A DNA stretch of 20,665 nucleotides from a virus (IMGVR_UViG_3300043446_002364:1-20665), one strand, 5' to 3'; positions 6,539 through 11,665 are shown, numbered from the stretch's first letter. The notes: generated by a model not told the origin, from the sequence alone. A program made the numbers and translations.

Positions 6539-6545
6539 GGGGTCT

Positions 6546-6668
6546 CGCGTGTGCGCGTGTGCGCGTGTGCGCGTGTGCGCGTGTGCGCGTGTGCGTGGGT
6601 GCGTGTGGGTGGGTGCGCGTGTGCGTGTGCGTGGGTGCGTGTGCGTGGGTGTGTGTGTGGGTGGGTGC
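6546..6668. repeat. Alternating purine-pyrimidine GT/GC tract
   Basis: From 6546 to 6597 the sequence is a perfect 52-base alternation of pyrimidine and purine, built on an 8-base unit GCGTGTGC. From 6598 to 6668 it degenerates into GTGGGTGCGTGT-type repeats with several GGG runs. Such tracts favour left-handed Z-DNA under negative supercoiling, and the GGG-rich part could fold as a G-quadruplex. Long frames reading through it are repeat artefacts. Confidence 0.85.
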
Positions 6669-6700
6669 GAAAAAAAATCCCTCCCCCGAAGGGGAGGGAT
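6669..6700 (-). terminator. Strong intrinsic terminator with UUCG loop
   Basis: Perfect 10-bp arms ATCCCTCCCC/GGGGAGGGAT (6677-6686 and 6691-6700) with a UUCG loop in the minus RNA, followed by eight T. It lies 7 bases past the stop of the 6708-6971 gene. Confidence 0.92.
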
Positions 6701-6707
6701 TCGGACG

Positions 6708-6971
6708 CTACTTTTTGGGGTAGCAGAAGCCGTTGACGATAACGTAGACCGGTTGACCACCTACGGTGATCTTTGTCCGCATCTTGCTGTATGCTACCGA
6801 CATGGTCTTCTCCGAACCGGAGAGTTTCGGTTTCCGGAGAGGAACCGAGATCTCCAAAGACTTCTTGTCGGCAGAGAGTTTCACCGTCATTTCCGGAACC
6901 AAGGCGATCGGTTCGTCGGAGACGATCTCCGGAGACGGAGAAGCAGCGATATTCTGTTTTGCAGTAGCCAA
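6708..6971 (-). CDS. Hypothetical protein with TTG start (87 aa)
   Basis: The start is taken as TTG 6971, with AAGGAG eight bases upstream (AAGGAGTACCTACC then TTG). The only upstream in-frame ATG (7049) lies inside the promoter f sequence and would not be on the transcript. The product begins (M)ATAKQNIAASPSPE, then has beta-type segments (EMTVKLSADKKSLEISVPL, TKITVGGQPVYVIVNGF) and ends YPKK. No family was recognised. It has its own promoter and a strong terminator, so it is an isolated, probably highly expressed unit. Confidence 0.72.
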   Translation of the reverse strand: MATAKQNIAASPSPEIVSDEPIALVPEMTVKLSADKKSLEISVPLRKPKLSGSEKTMSVAYSKMRTKITVGGQPVYVIVNGFCYPKK

Positions 6972-7039
6972 GGTAGGTACTCCTTCGGAGTGTGGACGGT
7001 GCTGGGTGATTCCAGCGAGGCCGGCGAACCGACATGGCC

Positions 7040-7068
7040 ATTCAATCACGGCGACGTTTGGTTGTCAA
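7040..7068 (-). promoter_or_regulatory. Early promoter module f
   Basis: Minus strand: TTGACA (7063-7068), 17-base spacer ACCAAACGTCGCCGTGA, -10 TTGAAT (7040-7045). The most diverged of the six copies, yet the 3' half of its spacer matches copy e exactly (TCGCCGTGA). A 5-bp hairpin (7001-7016) lies in its leader. Confidence 0.75.
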
Positions 7069-7193
7069 GGCCGGCCTCGGACTTACTTCGTAAAAAATTT
7101 TTCGGAGCCGCCAACCAGCCGAGCCGAGGACTCCCTTTGGCCTCCTTCGGAGGCCGCGCCCGTATACGCATATGCGCGAGGACTCCAATTTCA

Positions 7194-7212
7194 ACCCGAA
7201 CGGAGGTGACAG
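7194..7212 (+). repeat. 18-bp motif copy 4 (one base longer)
   Basis: ACCCGAACGGAGGTGACAG. The core GGAGGTGACAG (7202-7212) is exact, and the left part carries one extra base relative to copy 5. Confidence 0.65.
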
Positions 7213-7236
7213 ACCCCCCAAGGGAAGCCCCACCCC

Positions 7237-7254
7237 ACCCAACGGAGGTGACAG
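7237..7254 (+). repeat. 18-bp motif copy 5
   Basis: ACCCAACGGAGGTGACAG, in direct orientation to copy 4 with the cores 42 bases apart. It is followed by GCGGGACTCC. Confidence 0.75.
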
Positions 7255-7354
7255 GCGGGACTCCGACACCTAAATTCTCATCCCTATATATCTATTTCTC
7301 CCGACGTAGAAACGCCATATTGGAGTATCTCATCATGCAAATGGATTGTCATTG

Positions 7355-7382
7355 TTGCCAATAACTTTACAACTGGTATGAT
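7355..7382 (+). promoter_or_regulatory. Promoter of the thyX operon
   Basis: -35 TTGCCA (7355-7360), 16-base spacer, -10 TATGAT (7377-7382), each one mismatch from the sigma70 consensus. With usual spacing the transcript would start at or next to A7389, which is the first base of an in-frame ATG. Confidence 0.72.
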
Positions 7383-7388
7383 TTGGTT

Positions 7389-7679
7389 ATGGACAAGGTG
7401 ATGCCTGAGGAAGTGTTCAAGGAGTCTGTCGAACGAGCTGACAAGAAGGCTATTGTTTGGGACGAGTTGAATAGTGCAGTGATTGGTAGTGCGCGTATAT
7501 GGCGCGATGGCGAGTGGCGGGATGTGTTGGTGTATGGGTTTGACCGGGTATGCGACGCGGTGCATATCGCTGGTACTGGCGATGACGACTATTCGGATGC
7601 CGTTGACTTTGTCGAGTACAACATTGCTGGTGCATATGTTGGTCCGTATACGCCGTTGTTGGTGAGGGAGTGGGTGTGA
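7389..7679 (+). CDS. Hypothetical protein (96 aa), possibly leaderless
   Basis: Plus-strand frame ending at TGA 7679. ATG 7389 (MDKVMPEEVF) is chosen because it falls at the predicted transcript start; ATG 7401 is the alternative but its only purine-rich sequence (AAGGTG) abuts the codon. The product is acidic, with Trp-rich strands (ARIWRDGEWRDVLVYGF) and an acidic loop (GTGDDDYSDAVDF). No family was recognised. First gene of a three-gene operon with thyX, followed by a 4-base gap. Confidence 0.68.
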   Translation: MDKVMPEEVFKESVERADKKAIVWDELNSAVIGSARIWRDGEWRDVLVYGFDRVCDAVHIAGTGDDDYSDAVDFVEYNIAGAYVGPYTPLLVREWV

Positions 7680-7683
7680 ACGA

Positions 7684-7884
7684 ATGCCGACAAAGCCGTT
7701 GCCGTTTTACGAGAAGGATGCTGTTCGTTGGCATGATCTCGTCGTTGATTCGACGAGTGAATTGCGTCGTGTTCTACGCGCTTGTGCGAATTCACACTAT
7801 GCCACTCAGATTGAGGCGGTTGTTTGGCAGCTTGAGAACGTCACGAAGGACATTCACCAGACGCTGAAGGACCGTAAGCGGTGA
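7684..7884 (+). CDS. Small hypothetical protein (66 aa)
   Basis: Frame from ATG 7684, four bases after the upstream stop, with a GAGGGAG stretch 13 bases before the start. Its TGA overlaps the GTG start of thyX (GTGA), so translation of the two is probably coupled. The product is mixed helical (TSELRRVLRAC, ATQIEAVVWQLENVTKDIHQTL), with no motif recognised. Placement directly before thyX suggests a role in replication or nucleotide metabolism, but that is only context. Confidence 0.7.
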   Translation: MPTKPLPFYEKDAVRWHDLVVDSTSELRRVLRACANSHYATQIEAVVWQLENVTKDIHQTLKDRKR

Positions 7885-8540
7885 GTGTTGAGCTGATTTC
7901 GATCACGCCTGAGGCTGAGAAGCTTATTGGGTACTGCGCTAGGGTGTCATCGCCGGAGAATCAGGGGAACGACGCTGCAAAATTGCTGCGTTACTGCATC
8001 AAGCATGGACATTGGAGTCCGTTCGAGATGGCGCATATGGTTGTTGGGGTGGAAACTACCCGGCAAATCAGCGCACAGATGATCAGGCACCGTAGTTTTG
8101 CGTTTCAGGAGTTCAGTCAGCGGTATTCAACGGTTCGGAATACCCCTGTTTTGCCTTCTATGCGCCTATCTGGGGCGACGAATAGGCAATCATCGCGTGA
8201 TGAGCCGCTCAATGGTACTCAAAGGGCTATCGTGGAACGTGCGAACGCTCTTATGAACTTGATTTACAAGTCGTATGAGCAGATGATTGAGCATGGAATA
8301 GCTAGGGAATCCGCTAGGGCGGTGTTGCCCATGTGTTCGTACACAAAATTGTACATGGCCGGGTCCATACGGTCGTTCCTGCACTACTGTCAGGTGCGTA
8401 TGACGGAAGATACGCAGGTTGAACACAGGGAAATAGCGGAAGCCATAGCCAAATTGCTTGAGGAACAGGTGCCTGTCATCTGGGATGCTTTCATCAAGCA
8501 TCATGCAGGTTATGATTCGTCTATTTCCCAGTCGTCGTGA
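7881..8540 (+). CDS. thyX: Flavin-dependent thymidylate synthase ThyX
   Basis: 219-residue frame from GTG 7881, overlapping the upstream stop. The ThyX signature RHR-x7-S is present: R69-H70-R71 and S79 within RHRSFAFQEFSQRYS. Further family features are the early HGHWSPFEM block (residues 42-50) and the C-terminal substrate region ARAVLPMCSYTKLY followed by SIRSFLHYCQVR. ThyX makes dTMP from dUMP using methylene-tetrahydrofolate, FAD and NADPH, and forms tetramers. Length is normal for the family. Its stop overlaps a convergent minus gene by 31 bases. Together with the nearby dUTPase, which makes dUMP, it forms a thymidylate supply pathway. Confidence 0.96.
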   Translation: MSVELISITPEAEKLIGYCARVSSPENQGNDAAKLLRYCIKHGHWSPFEMAHMVVGVETTRQISAQMIRHRSFAFQEFSQRYSTVRNTPVLPSMRLSGATNRQSSRDEPLNGTQRAIVERANALMNLIYKSYEQMIEHGIARESARAVLPMCSYTKLYMAGSIRSFLHYCQVRMTEDTQVEHREIAEAIAKLLEEQVPVIWDAFIKHHAGYDSSISQSS

Positions 8541-8764
8541 AGCAGGATGTCGGATATCAACAGGAATTTGACCGTATCAACCAATGCGGTAGTCTCTTTG
8601 TGATCCTTCGGCAGATAATGAAGAGTGTCATCGAATGGATCGAACACGACAAACTTGGCTATTCCAGCCATATCCAGATCTTTCACGATCGTTACTCCTG
8701 TTGGTCTGGATACGGATGTGGCTGTTCCATCAATAAGCTTTTCAAGGGCTTTTGGTCCTGTCAT
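8510..8764 (-). CDS. Hypothetical protein downstream of dut (84 aa)
   Basis: The chosen start is ATG 8764 (MTGPKALEKL) with AAGGA six bases upstream. The frame is open further back into dut, but only this start has a ribosome site. The product has a central FVVFDPFDDTLHYLPKD segment and an acidic end (LLHDDWEIDES). No family was recognised. It lies 85 bases after dut and probably shares its transcript; that gap contains a 9-bp inverted repeat AACCGTTGC/GCAACGGTT (8797-8805, 8833-8841). It converges on and overlaps thyX. Confidence 0.7.
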   Translation of the reverse strand: MTGPKALEKLIDGTATSVSRPTGVTIVKDLDMAGIAKFVVFDPFDDTLHYLPKDHKETTALVDTVKFLLISDILLHDDWEIDES

Positions 8765-8849
8765 TTTGTTTCCTTTCAATGATAGAATGAGCGTGGAACC
8801 GTTGCGCTCGGTGATGCCAATCTCTTGGGAGTGCAACGGTTTCGCTACG

Positions 8850-9287
8850 TCAGGTTCCGGTTGATCCAAGACCGCCGCTTCGCTCTTTATCCACGTTGAT
8901 ATCGGGTACTGCGACAGGCACGAACAACAACTGGGCAATACGATCTCCAGCGTATATGGTCATCATTGAGGGATCTTGCGTCACCTTGGTCAATATGACC
9001 TTGATCGTGTCGCGATAGTCCGAATCAATGATGCCCGGTGCGTTGACAACCATGATGCCATGCTTTGCAGCAAGACCGGAACGAGAACACACCATGCCGC
9101 AGAATCCATGAGGGATTGCGGTGACGGCCTTGGTGTCAATGATCGTGATGTTGCCGAACTCCACGACGGCGACATGGGCGGCGATCAAGTCAATACCTGC
9201 GGAACCCCCGGTCTGGGGCAACAACTCGTTGCAACCACCCTCGGACAACACCATCAAACCTGTCGTTTCCTGTGGGACGAACTTCAT
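8850..9287 (-). CDS. dut: dUTP pyrophosphatase (dUTPase)
   Basis: The start is ATG 9287 (MKFVPQETTG), with AGGAG six bases upstream; the two upstream ATGs lie on or before the ribosome site. The protein is 145 residues, the usual length of a trimeric dUTPase, and all five motifs are visible: AGIDLIA (30-36), SRSGLAAKHG (68-77), GIIDSDYRDTIKV (85-97), GDRIAQLLF (114-122) and the C-terminal lid ERSGGLGSTG (135-144). It hydrolyses dUTP to dUMP and pyrophosphate, limiting uracil in DNA and feeding ThyX. A palindrome (9302-9317) just upstream may be its operator. Confidence 0.96.
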   Translation of the reverse strand: MKFVPQETTGLMVLSEGGCNELLPQTGGSAGIDLIAAHVAVVEFGNITIIDTKAVTAIPHGFCGMVCSRSGLAAKHGIMVVNAPGIIDSDYRDTIKVILTKVTQDPSMMTIYAGDRIAQLLFVPVAVPDINVDKERSGGLGSTGT

Positions 9288-9301
9288 TACCTTCTCCTGC
9301 A

Positions 9302-9317
9302 TTGACAAATATGTCAA
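9302..9317. promoter_or_regulatory. 16-bp palindrome, candidate operator upstream of dut
   Basis: TTGACAAATATGTCAA: perfect 6-bp arms TTGACA/TGTCAA separated by 4 bases, 15 bases before the dut start. The left arm is also the -35 box of a plus-strand promoter, so a protein bound here would affect both directions. Confidence 0.6.
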
Positions 9318-9330
9318 AGCATACTACAAT
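9302..9330 (+). promoter_or_regulatory. Consensus-like plus-strand promoter with no gene behind it
   Basis: -35 TTGACA (9302-9307), 17-base spacer, -10 TACAAT (9325-9330): 11 of 12 consensus positions. The transcript would start near 9337 and meet the hairpin at 9353-9391 at once. No coding frame follows on this strand before the convergent endolysin gene. Confidence 0.6.
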
Positions 9331-9347
9331 ACCAACTAGGCAGACGC

Positions 9348-9391
9348 AAAAAAAAGAGGGACCACGGTGGAGACTGCCGTGGTCCCTCTTT
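9348..9391 (-). terminator. Strong terminator after the endolysin unit
   Basis: 15-bp perfect arms (9353-9367 and 9377-9391, containing GAGGGACCACGG) with a 9-base loop. On the minus strand the stem is followed by eight T. On the plus strand TTTGTTT follows, so it may also stop transcription from 9302-9330. Confidence 0.92.
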
Positions 9392-9437
9392 GTTTAGGAG
9401 AAGGAGAACCGACTAGAAACAACGCAATTGTACGTTA

Positions 9438-9989
9438 TTAGAAATCAACAAGCAATACGCCACCATATTCTCCAAGCTCCGACCAACGACGGTCTTTCAT
9501 AAATACTCCATCGCCATCGCGTTCAACCTCGTCCGCATCCTGAGGTTCTGGACTGGTGTTGCCCTCCACGGTGGTGAGGCCACGCTTGGATACCTTGGTT
9601 ATGATTCCAATGTGGGCGATACGGCCCAGCATAGGGAAGTAGAACAACGCCAGATCGCCGGGAAGCAAACGAGTGTACGCATCTCCCGATTTCAAATCGG
9701 ATGCGGATACCCACTTGTTGTTTGCCTTGGCCCACCTGCTCCAGTCGGGCGTGTACCCACTACGAGGAAACGTGGCGTCATACACCATGTTTAGTTTGCT
9801 CGCAGCTGCCTTCATCCGAAAACGAACGAAAGCGGCGCACCAAGGAGAACCGGGAGGAATCGAAGGAACACACGCGGCTTGATACGCTTCGACATACGTT
9901 CCACGATTCTCACCCTCTTCCTGCACACCAATGTTGGCAATCGCACCGAACGCGGTAGCCTCTGCAATAGGACGTTTCTCTGGCCTCAT
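9438..9989 (-). CDS. Probable endolysin, CHAP/NlpC-P60-like amidase (183 aa)
   Basis: The chosen start is ATG 9989 (MRPEKRPIAE), which overlaps the upstream stop as ATGA; there is no good ribosome site, so coupling is likely. The pattern is that of a CHAP-type papain-fold hydrolase: GSPWCAAFVRF with putative nucleophile C51, PGDLALFYF at 110-118, AHIGII with H126, and VEGNTS with E142/N144 as the third polar residue. Such enzymes cut peptide bonds or the amide link in peptidoglycan. No signal peptide or separate wall-binding domain is visible, so export would need a holin; a virion-associated lysin is the alternative. Followed by the strong terminator at 9348-9391. Confidence 0.85.
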   Translation of the reverse strand: MRPEKRPIAEATAFGAIANIGVQEEGENRGTYVEAYQAACVPSIPPGSPWCAAFVRFRMKAAASKLNMVYDATFPRSGYTPDWSRWAKANNKWVSASDLKSGDAYTRLLPGDLALFYFPMLGRIAHIGIITKVSKRGLTTVEGNTSPEPQDADEVERDGDGVFMKDRRWSELGEYGGVLLVDF

Positions 9990-10372
9990 CGAAACTTGGA
10001 TGCTTTCTTTGCAATTGATTTTGGTTGGGCAACAAACTGTTTTCCAGCAGCATTGCCCTTGGCCTTGGCTGCGTTGGTTGCAGCCTTCTCGGATGCGGAC
10101 AAGGAAGACCACGCCTTGTCGGGAAGATAACGCTTCTTGCCTTCGCTGGGCGTACCATCGCTGGTGCGCCACTTCTCCTTTGTCCACTTCGACAAGCTGT
10201 TGTCGGATTCCTTGGGACCGCTGTAACCACCACCACGTTTTTTGTATTCCGTCACAGCCATCTGTGCTTTCCTAGCAGACCACTCGCCGGGATCGCCACC
10301 CTTGCTGCTTGCCTTTGCCTCGGCCACCACCTTGTCCCACAGCTTGGGATTGGAACGTTTCGCACTACTCAT
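9986..10372 (-). CDS. DUF5872-like basic protein (128 aa)
   Basis: Complete frame from ATG 10372 with GGAG eight bases upstream. The sequence follows the DUF5872 pattern: NPKLWDKVVAEA, then GGDPGEWSARKAQMAVTEY, KKRGGGY, SLSKWTKEKWRT, RYLPDKAWSSLS and a Lys/Ala-rich end (KQFVAQPKSIAKKASKFR). This domain is seen in phages and large DNA viruses and has no known function. The product is very basic, so nucleic-acid binding or packaging into the virion is plausible. It is translationally coupled to the endolysin, an unusual partner, and preceded by 23-bp tandem repeats. Confidence 0.85.
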   Translation of the reverse strand: MSSAKRSNPKLWDKVVAEAKASSKGGDPGEWSARKAQMAVTEYKKRGGGYSGPKESDNSLSKWTKEKWRTSDGTPSEGKKRYLPDKAWSSLSASEKAATNAAKAKGNAAGKQFVAQPKSIAKKASKFR

Positions 10373-10399
10373 GGGATAATCTCCAGTCTCTTCAGGGTA

Positions 10400-10449
10400 T
10401 CAAACCTTGCAGGGGGAGGACATCAAAACCTGCAGGGGGAGGGTGTCAA
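10400..10449 (-). repeat. 23-bp tandem repeats upstream of the DUF5872 gene
   Basis: Two complete 23-base units start at 10400 and 10423, and a partial third at 10446; the shared core is TGCAGGGGGAGG. On the minus strand TTGACA, TTGATG and TTGATA fall at the unit joints, exactly 23 bases apart, which equals the -35 to -10 period. This may be a promoter or operator array for the lysis unit, though no good -10 is present. Confidence 0.6.
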
Positions 10450-10469
10450 AAACAGTACCCTCACTACGT

Positions 10470-10497
10470 TTAACTAGAACCAACTTAACTAGAACCA
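10470..10497. repeat. 15-bp direct repeat upstream of the 10516 gene
   Basis: TTAACTAGAACCA occurs at 10470-10482 and 10485-10497, a 15-base period. It lies between the divergent DUF5872 and membrane-protein genes and could be a regulator site. No clear -10 box accompanies it. Confidence 0.5.
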
Positions 10498-10515
10498 TTG
10501 AACAAGGAGTATGTC

Positions 10516-10836
10516 ATGGAAATCATTGCGTTCATTCTAGTCGGCCTATTGCTTGGTCTCCTTATCGGCAGGATGTTCGATGTTATTTTTTCGGCACATC
10601 AACCACGGGGACGCTGGTGCGTTGTCTTTCATAACAAAGAAAAGAAAACATATTCCGCTGCAACGTTGGCATATCAAGCAAATGAAGAAGACAAGTTCGT
10701 TGCAATCAAGCTATACGATGCACGACTTGATACCTTTCGCGAAATACCAATGTTTATCAGTAGGGATAAAGTACGTTTCTATCACGATGATGGAGAACCA
10801 ATTCGCAAAGATAATATAGATCGGTTTGCAAATTAA
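10516..10836 (+). CDS. Small membrane-anchored protein (106 aa)
   Basis: The start is ATG 10516, with AAGGAG six bases upstream. Residues 3-20 (IIAFILVGLLLGLLIG) form one clear transmembrane segment, followed by a basic, probably cytoplasmic region of about 80 residues with beta-type sequence (WCVVFHNKEKKTYSAATL) and a charged C-terminus. No family was recognised. A single N-terminal membrane helix near an endolysin could suggest a lysis accessory or membrane-bound regulator, but the gene is divergent from the endolysin, so the link is weak. Confidence 0.75.
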   Translation: MEIIAFILVGLLLGLLIGRMFDVIFSAHQPRGRWCVVFHNKEKKTYSAATLAYQANEEDKFVAIKLYDARLDTFREIPMFISRDKVRFYHDDGEPIRKDNIDRFAN

Positions 10837-10854
10837 TCAGACGCGCTGTACAAT
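10826..10854 (+). promoter_or_regulatory. Promoter of the ssb unit
   Basis: -35 TTGCAA (10826-10831), 17-base spacer, -10 TACAAT (10849-10854). The -35 sits in the last codons of the upstream gene. The predicted leader carries GTCA-GAAA-TGAC, a small tetraloop hairpin. Confidence 0.65.
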
Positions 10855-10875
10855 TTGTCGTCAGAAATGACATAC
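10846..10875 (+). repeat. Promoter/leader element copy A
   Basis: CTGTACAATTTG followed by a GTCAGAAATGACA block. The same order of words recurs at 13263-13292 (CTGTATAGTTTG, then GTCAGAAACG), about 23 of 30 positions alike. Both span a -10 box and the start of the leader. Confidence 0.5.
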
Positions 10876-10892
10876 TCTAGTCAGGAGAAGAG

Positions 10893-11177
10893 ATGAAGAT
10901 CATTCGTTACAATCAGTCGTGCGATGTCGAAGTGGACATGGATGTCAACAACTACGGCGAATCCCTTGAGATCTGCTGGAAGACCGAAGATGGCGTTCGT
11001 ATTGAAACGGCGCAGGACTATTCCAGCGCGTTTCGCATCCTCTACAACATCTACATGAACGAGCGCGGCGTCAAACTTCCCGCCAAGTTTGTCCTTGAGT
11101 TTGCCCTGATGGTCATCAATGGGCTGACTCCGCACCGCAACGTGGAATGGACGCAATCGGCTGGCGAAGCGCGATGA
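10893..11177 (+). CDS. Hypothetical protein upstream of ssb (94 aa)
   Basis: ATG 10893 has AGGAG five bases upstream. The product starts with beta-type sequence (MKIIRYNQSCDVEVDMDV, ESLEICWKTEDG) and continues with helices (DYSSAFRILYNIYMNERG, KFVLEFALMVING). No family was recognised. Its stop overlaps the ssb start (ATGA), so the two are co-translated, which suggests a replication-related role by context only. Confidence 0.75.
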   Translation: MKIIRYNQSCDVEVDMDVNNYGESLEICWKTEDGVRIETAQDYSSAFRILYNIYMNERGVKLPAKFVLEFALMVINGLTPHRNVEWTQSAGEAR

Positions 11178-11584
11178 ACCGCATCTGCATCGTTGGGCGT
11201 CTGACCGACGAACCAAAGTCTAGGGAAGTTGGAACGCAGGTCGTTGCCGAATTTTCCGTGGCTGTCGGTCGTATGAAGAAAGAGGAAACCGATTTCTTCA
11301 ACGTCAAGGTGTGGGGAAAACAAGCGGAGTTCGTAATGAACTATCTTTCCAAAGGACGACTTGTATCCGTCAGCGGAAGGATGGAATCCCGCAAGCACGA
11401 AAAGGATGGGCGCACGACCACTTACTGGGACGTGGTTGCCGATCAAGTAAACGGACTGGATCGCAAGGATGACAGCGCACCAAAGGCTGCTCCCGATATG
11501 TTTGGTTCGTTCGTGAAGAAGAAGGCACCTGCGCCTCCTCCTCCGCTACCCGGCGAAGACGATCTGGAAGATCCATTCGCCTGA
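11174..11584 (+). CDS. ssb: Single-stranded DNA-binding protein
   Basis: The start is ATG 11174 (MNRICIVGRLT), overlapping the upstream stop as ATGA. The 136-residue protein has the bacterial SSB OB fold: N-terminal strand with GRLTDEP, then EFSVAVGR, TDFFNVKVWGKQAEFVMNYL, KGRLVSVSGRMESR and TTYWDVVADQV. After residue about 98 comes a short Pro-rich linker (APAPPPPLPGED) and an acidic tip LEDPFA, like the DDDIPF tail through which SSB recruits partners. It is shorter than host-type SSB of about 170 residues because of the short linker. It would coat single strands during phage replication and ends in a double hairpin terminator. Confidence 0.95.
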   Translation: MNRICIVGRLTDEPKSREVGTQVVAEFSVAVGRMKKEETDFFNVKVWGKQAEFVMNYLSKGRLVSVSGRMESRKHEKDGRTTTYWDVVADQVNGLDRKDDSAPKAAPDMFGSFVKKKAPAPPPPLPGEDDLEDPFA

Positions 11585-11587
11585 CAA

Positions 11588-11665
11588 AATCAAGGGGTTT
11601 TTTTCCTTTCCCCCTTGATTCCAATGCCAGCCATCTTTCTATTCCGGTGGCTGGCATTGTGTTTT
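11588..11665. terminator. Double-hairpin bidirectional terminator between ssb and HTH gene
   Basis: First stem AATCAAGGGG/CCCCTTGATT (11588-11597, 11611-11620), second stem AATGCCAGCCA/TGGCTGGCATT (11623-11633, 11648-11658). The second is followed by GTGTTTT on the plus strand. The genes on both sides converge here. Confidence 0.8.

Larger units (their letters stand above)
6187..6668. other. Non-coding repeat-rich region 2, candidate origin or regulatory locus
   Basis: About 480 bases without a credible gene. The left part (6205-6455) is AT-rich with many GCATTATG, ATGCAT and CATATATG words, including the tandem-like pair TAGCATTATG at 6402-6411 and 6422-6431. The right part holds two inverted copies of the 18-bp motif, then a GT/GC alternating tract. 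It lies where minus-strand genes give way to plus-strand genes. A replication origin is a reasonable guess, but no initiator gene or classical DnaA box set was identified. Confidence 0.5.
7069..7376. other. Non-coding region 3 between divergent gene blocks
   Basis: No convincing gene. It contains a 7-bp hairpin GGCCTCC/GGAGGCC (7139-7155), direct repeats of GAGGACTCC (around 7123 and 7179), motif copies 4 and 5, and the plus-strand promoter that opens the thyX operon. A nine-codon frame with a GGAG upstream (7335-7364) is also present but may be chance. Confidence 0.55.

Noticed and set aside
6406-7364. Long open frames on both strands across the GT/GC tract, up to 302 residues
   Set aside because: They consist of repeat-encoded Cys-Ala-Arg-Val or Thr-His-Pro strings, cross a strong terminator and a promoter, and have no ribosome site.
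5497-7376. CRISPR array
   Set aside because: The 18-bp motif copies are irregularly spaced and in mixed orientation, and no cas gene is present.
5497-7376. tRNA or other structured RNA genes in the non-coding regions
   Set aside because: No cloverleaf with a T-loop GTTCRA and an acceptor stem could be found by eye; a covariance search would be decisive.
8510-8938. Longer version of the 84-residue gene, starting inside dut
   Set aside because: Its N-terminal part is the alternate frame of the dut end; ATG 8764 has a good ribosome site.
9438-10187. 249-residue version of the endolysin
   Set aside because: The extra 66 residues are the shifted frame of the DUF5872 gene; the ATGA overlap at 9989 marks the start.
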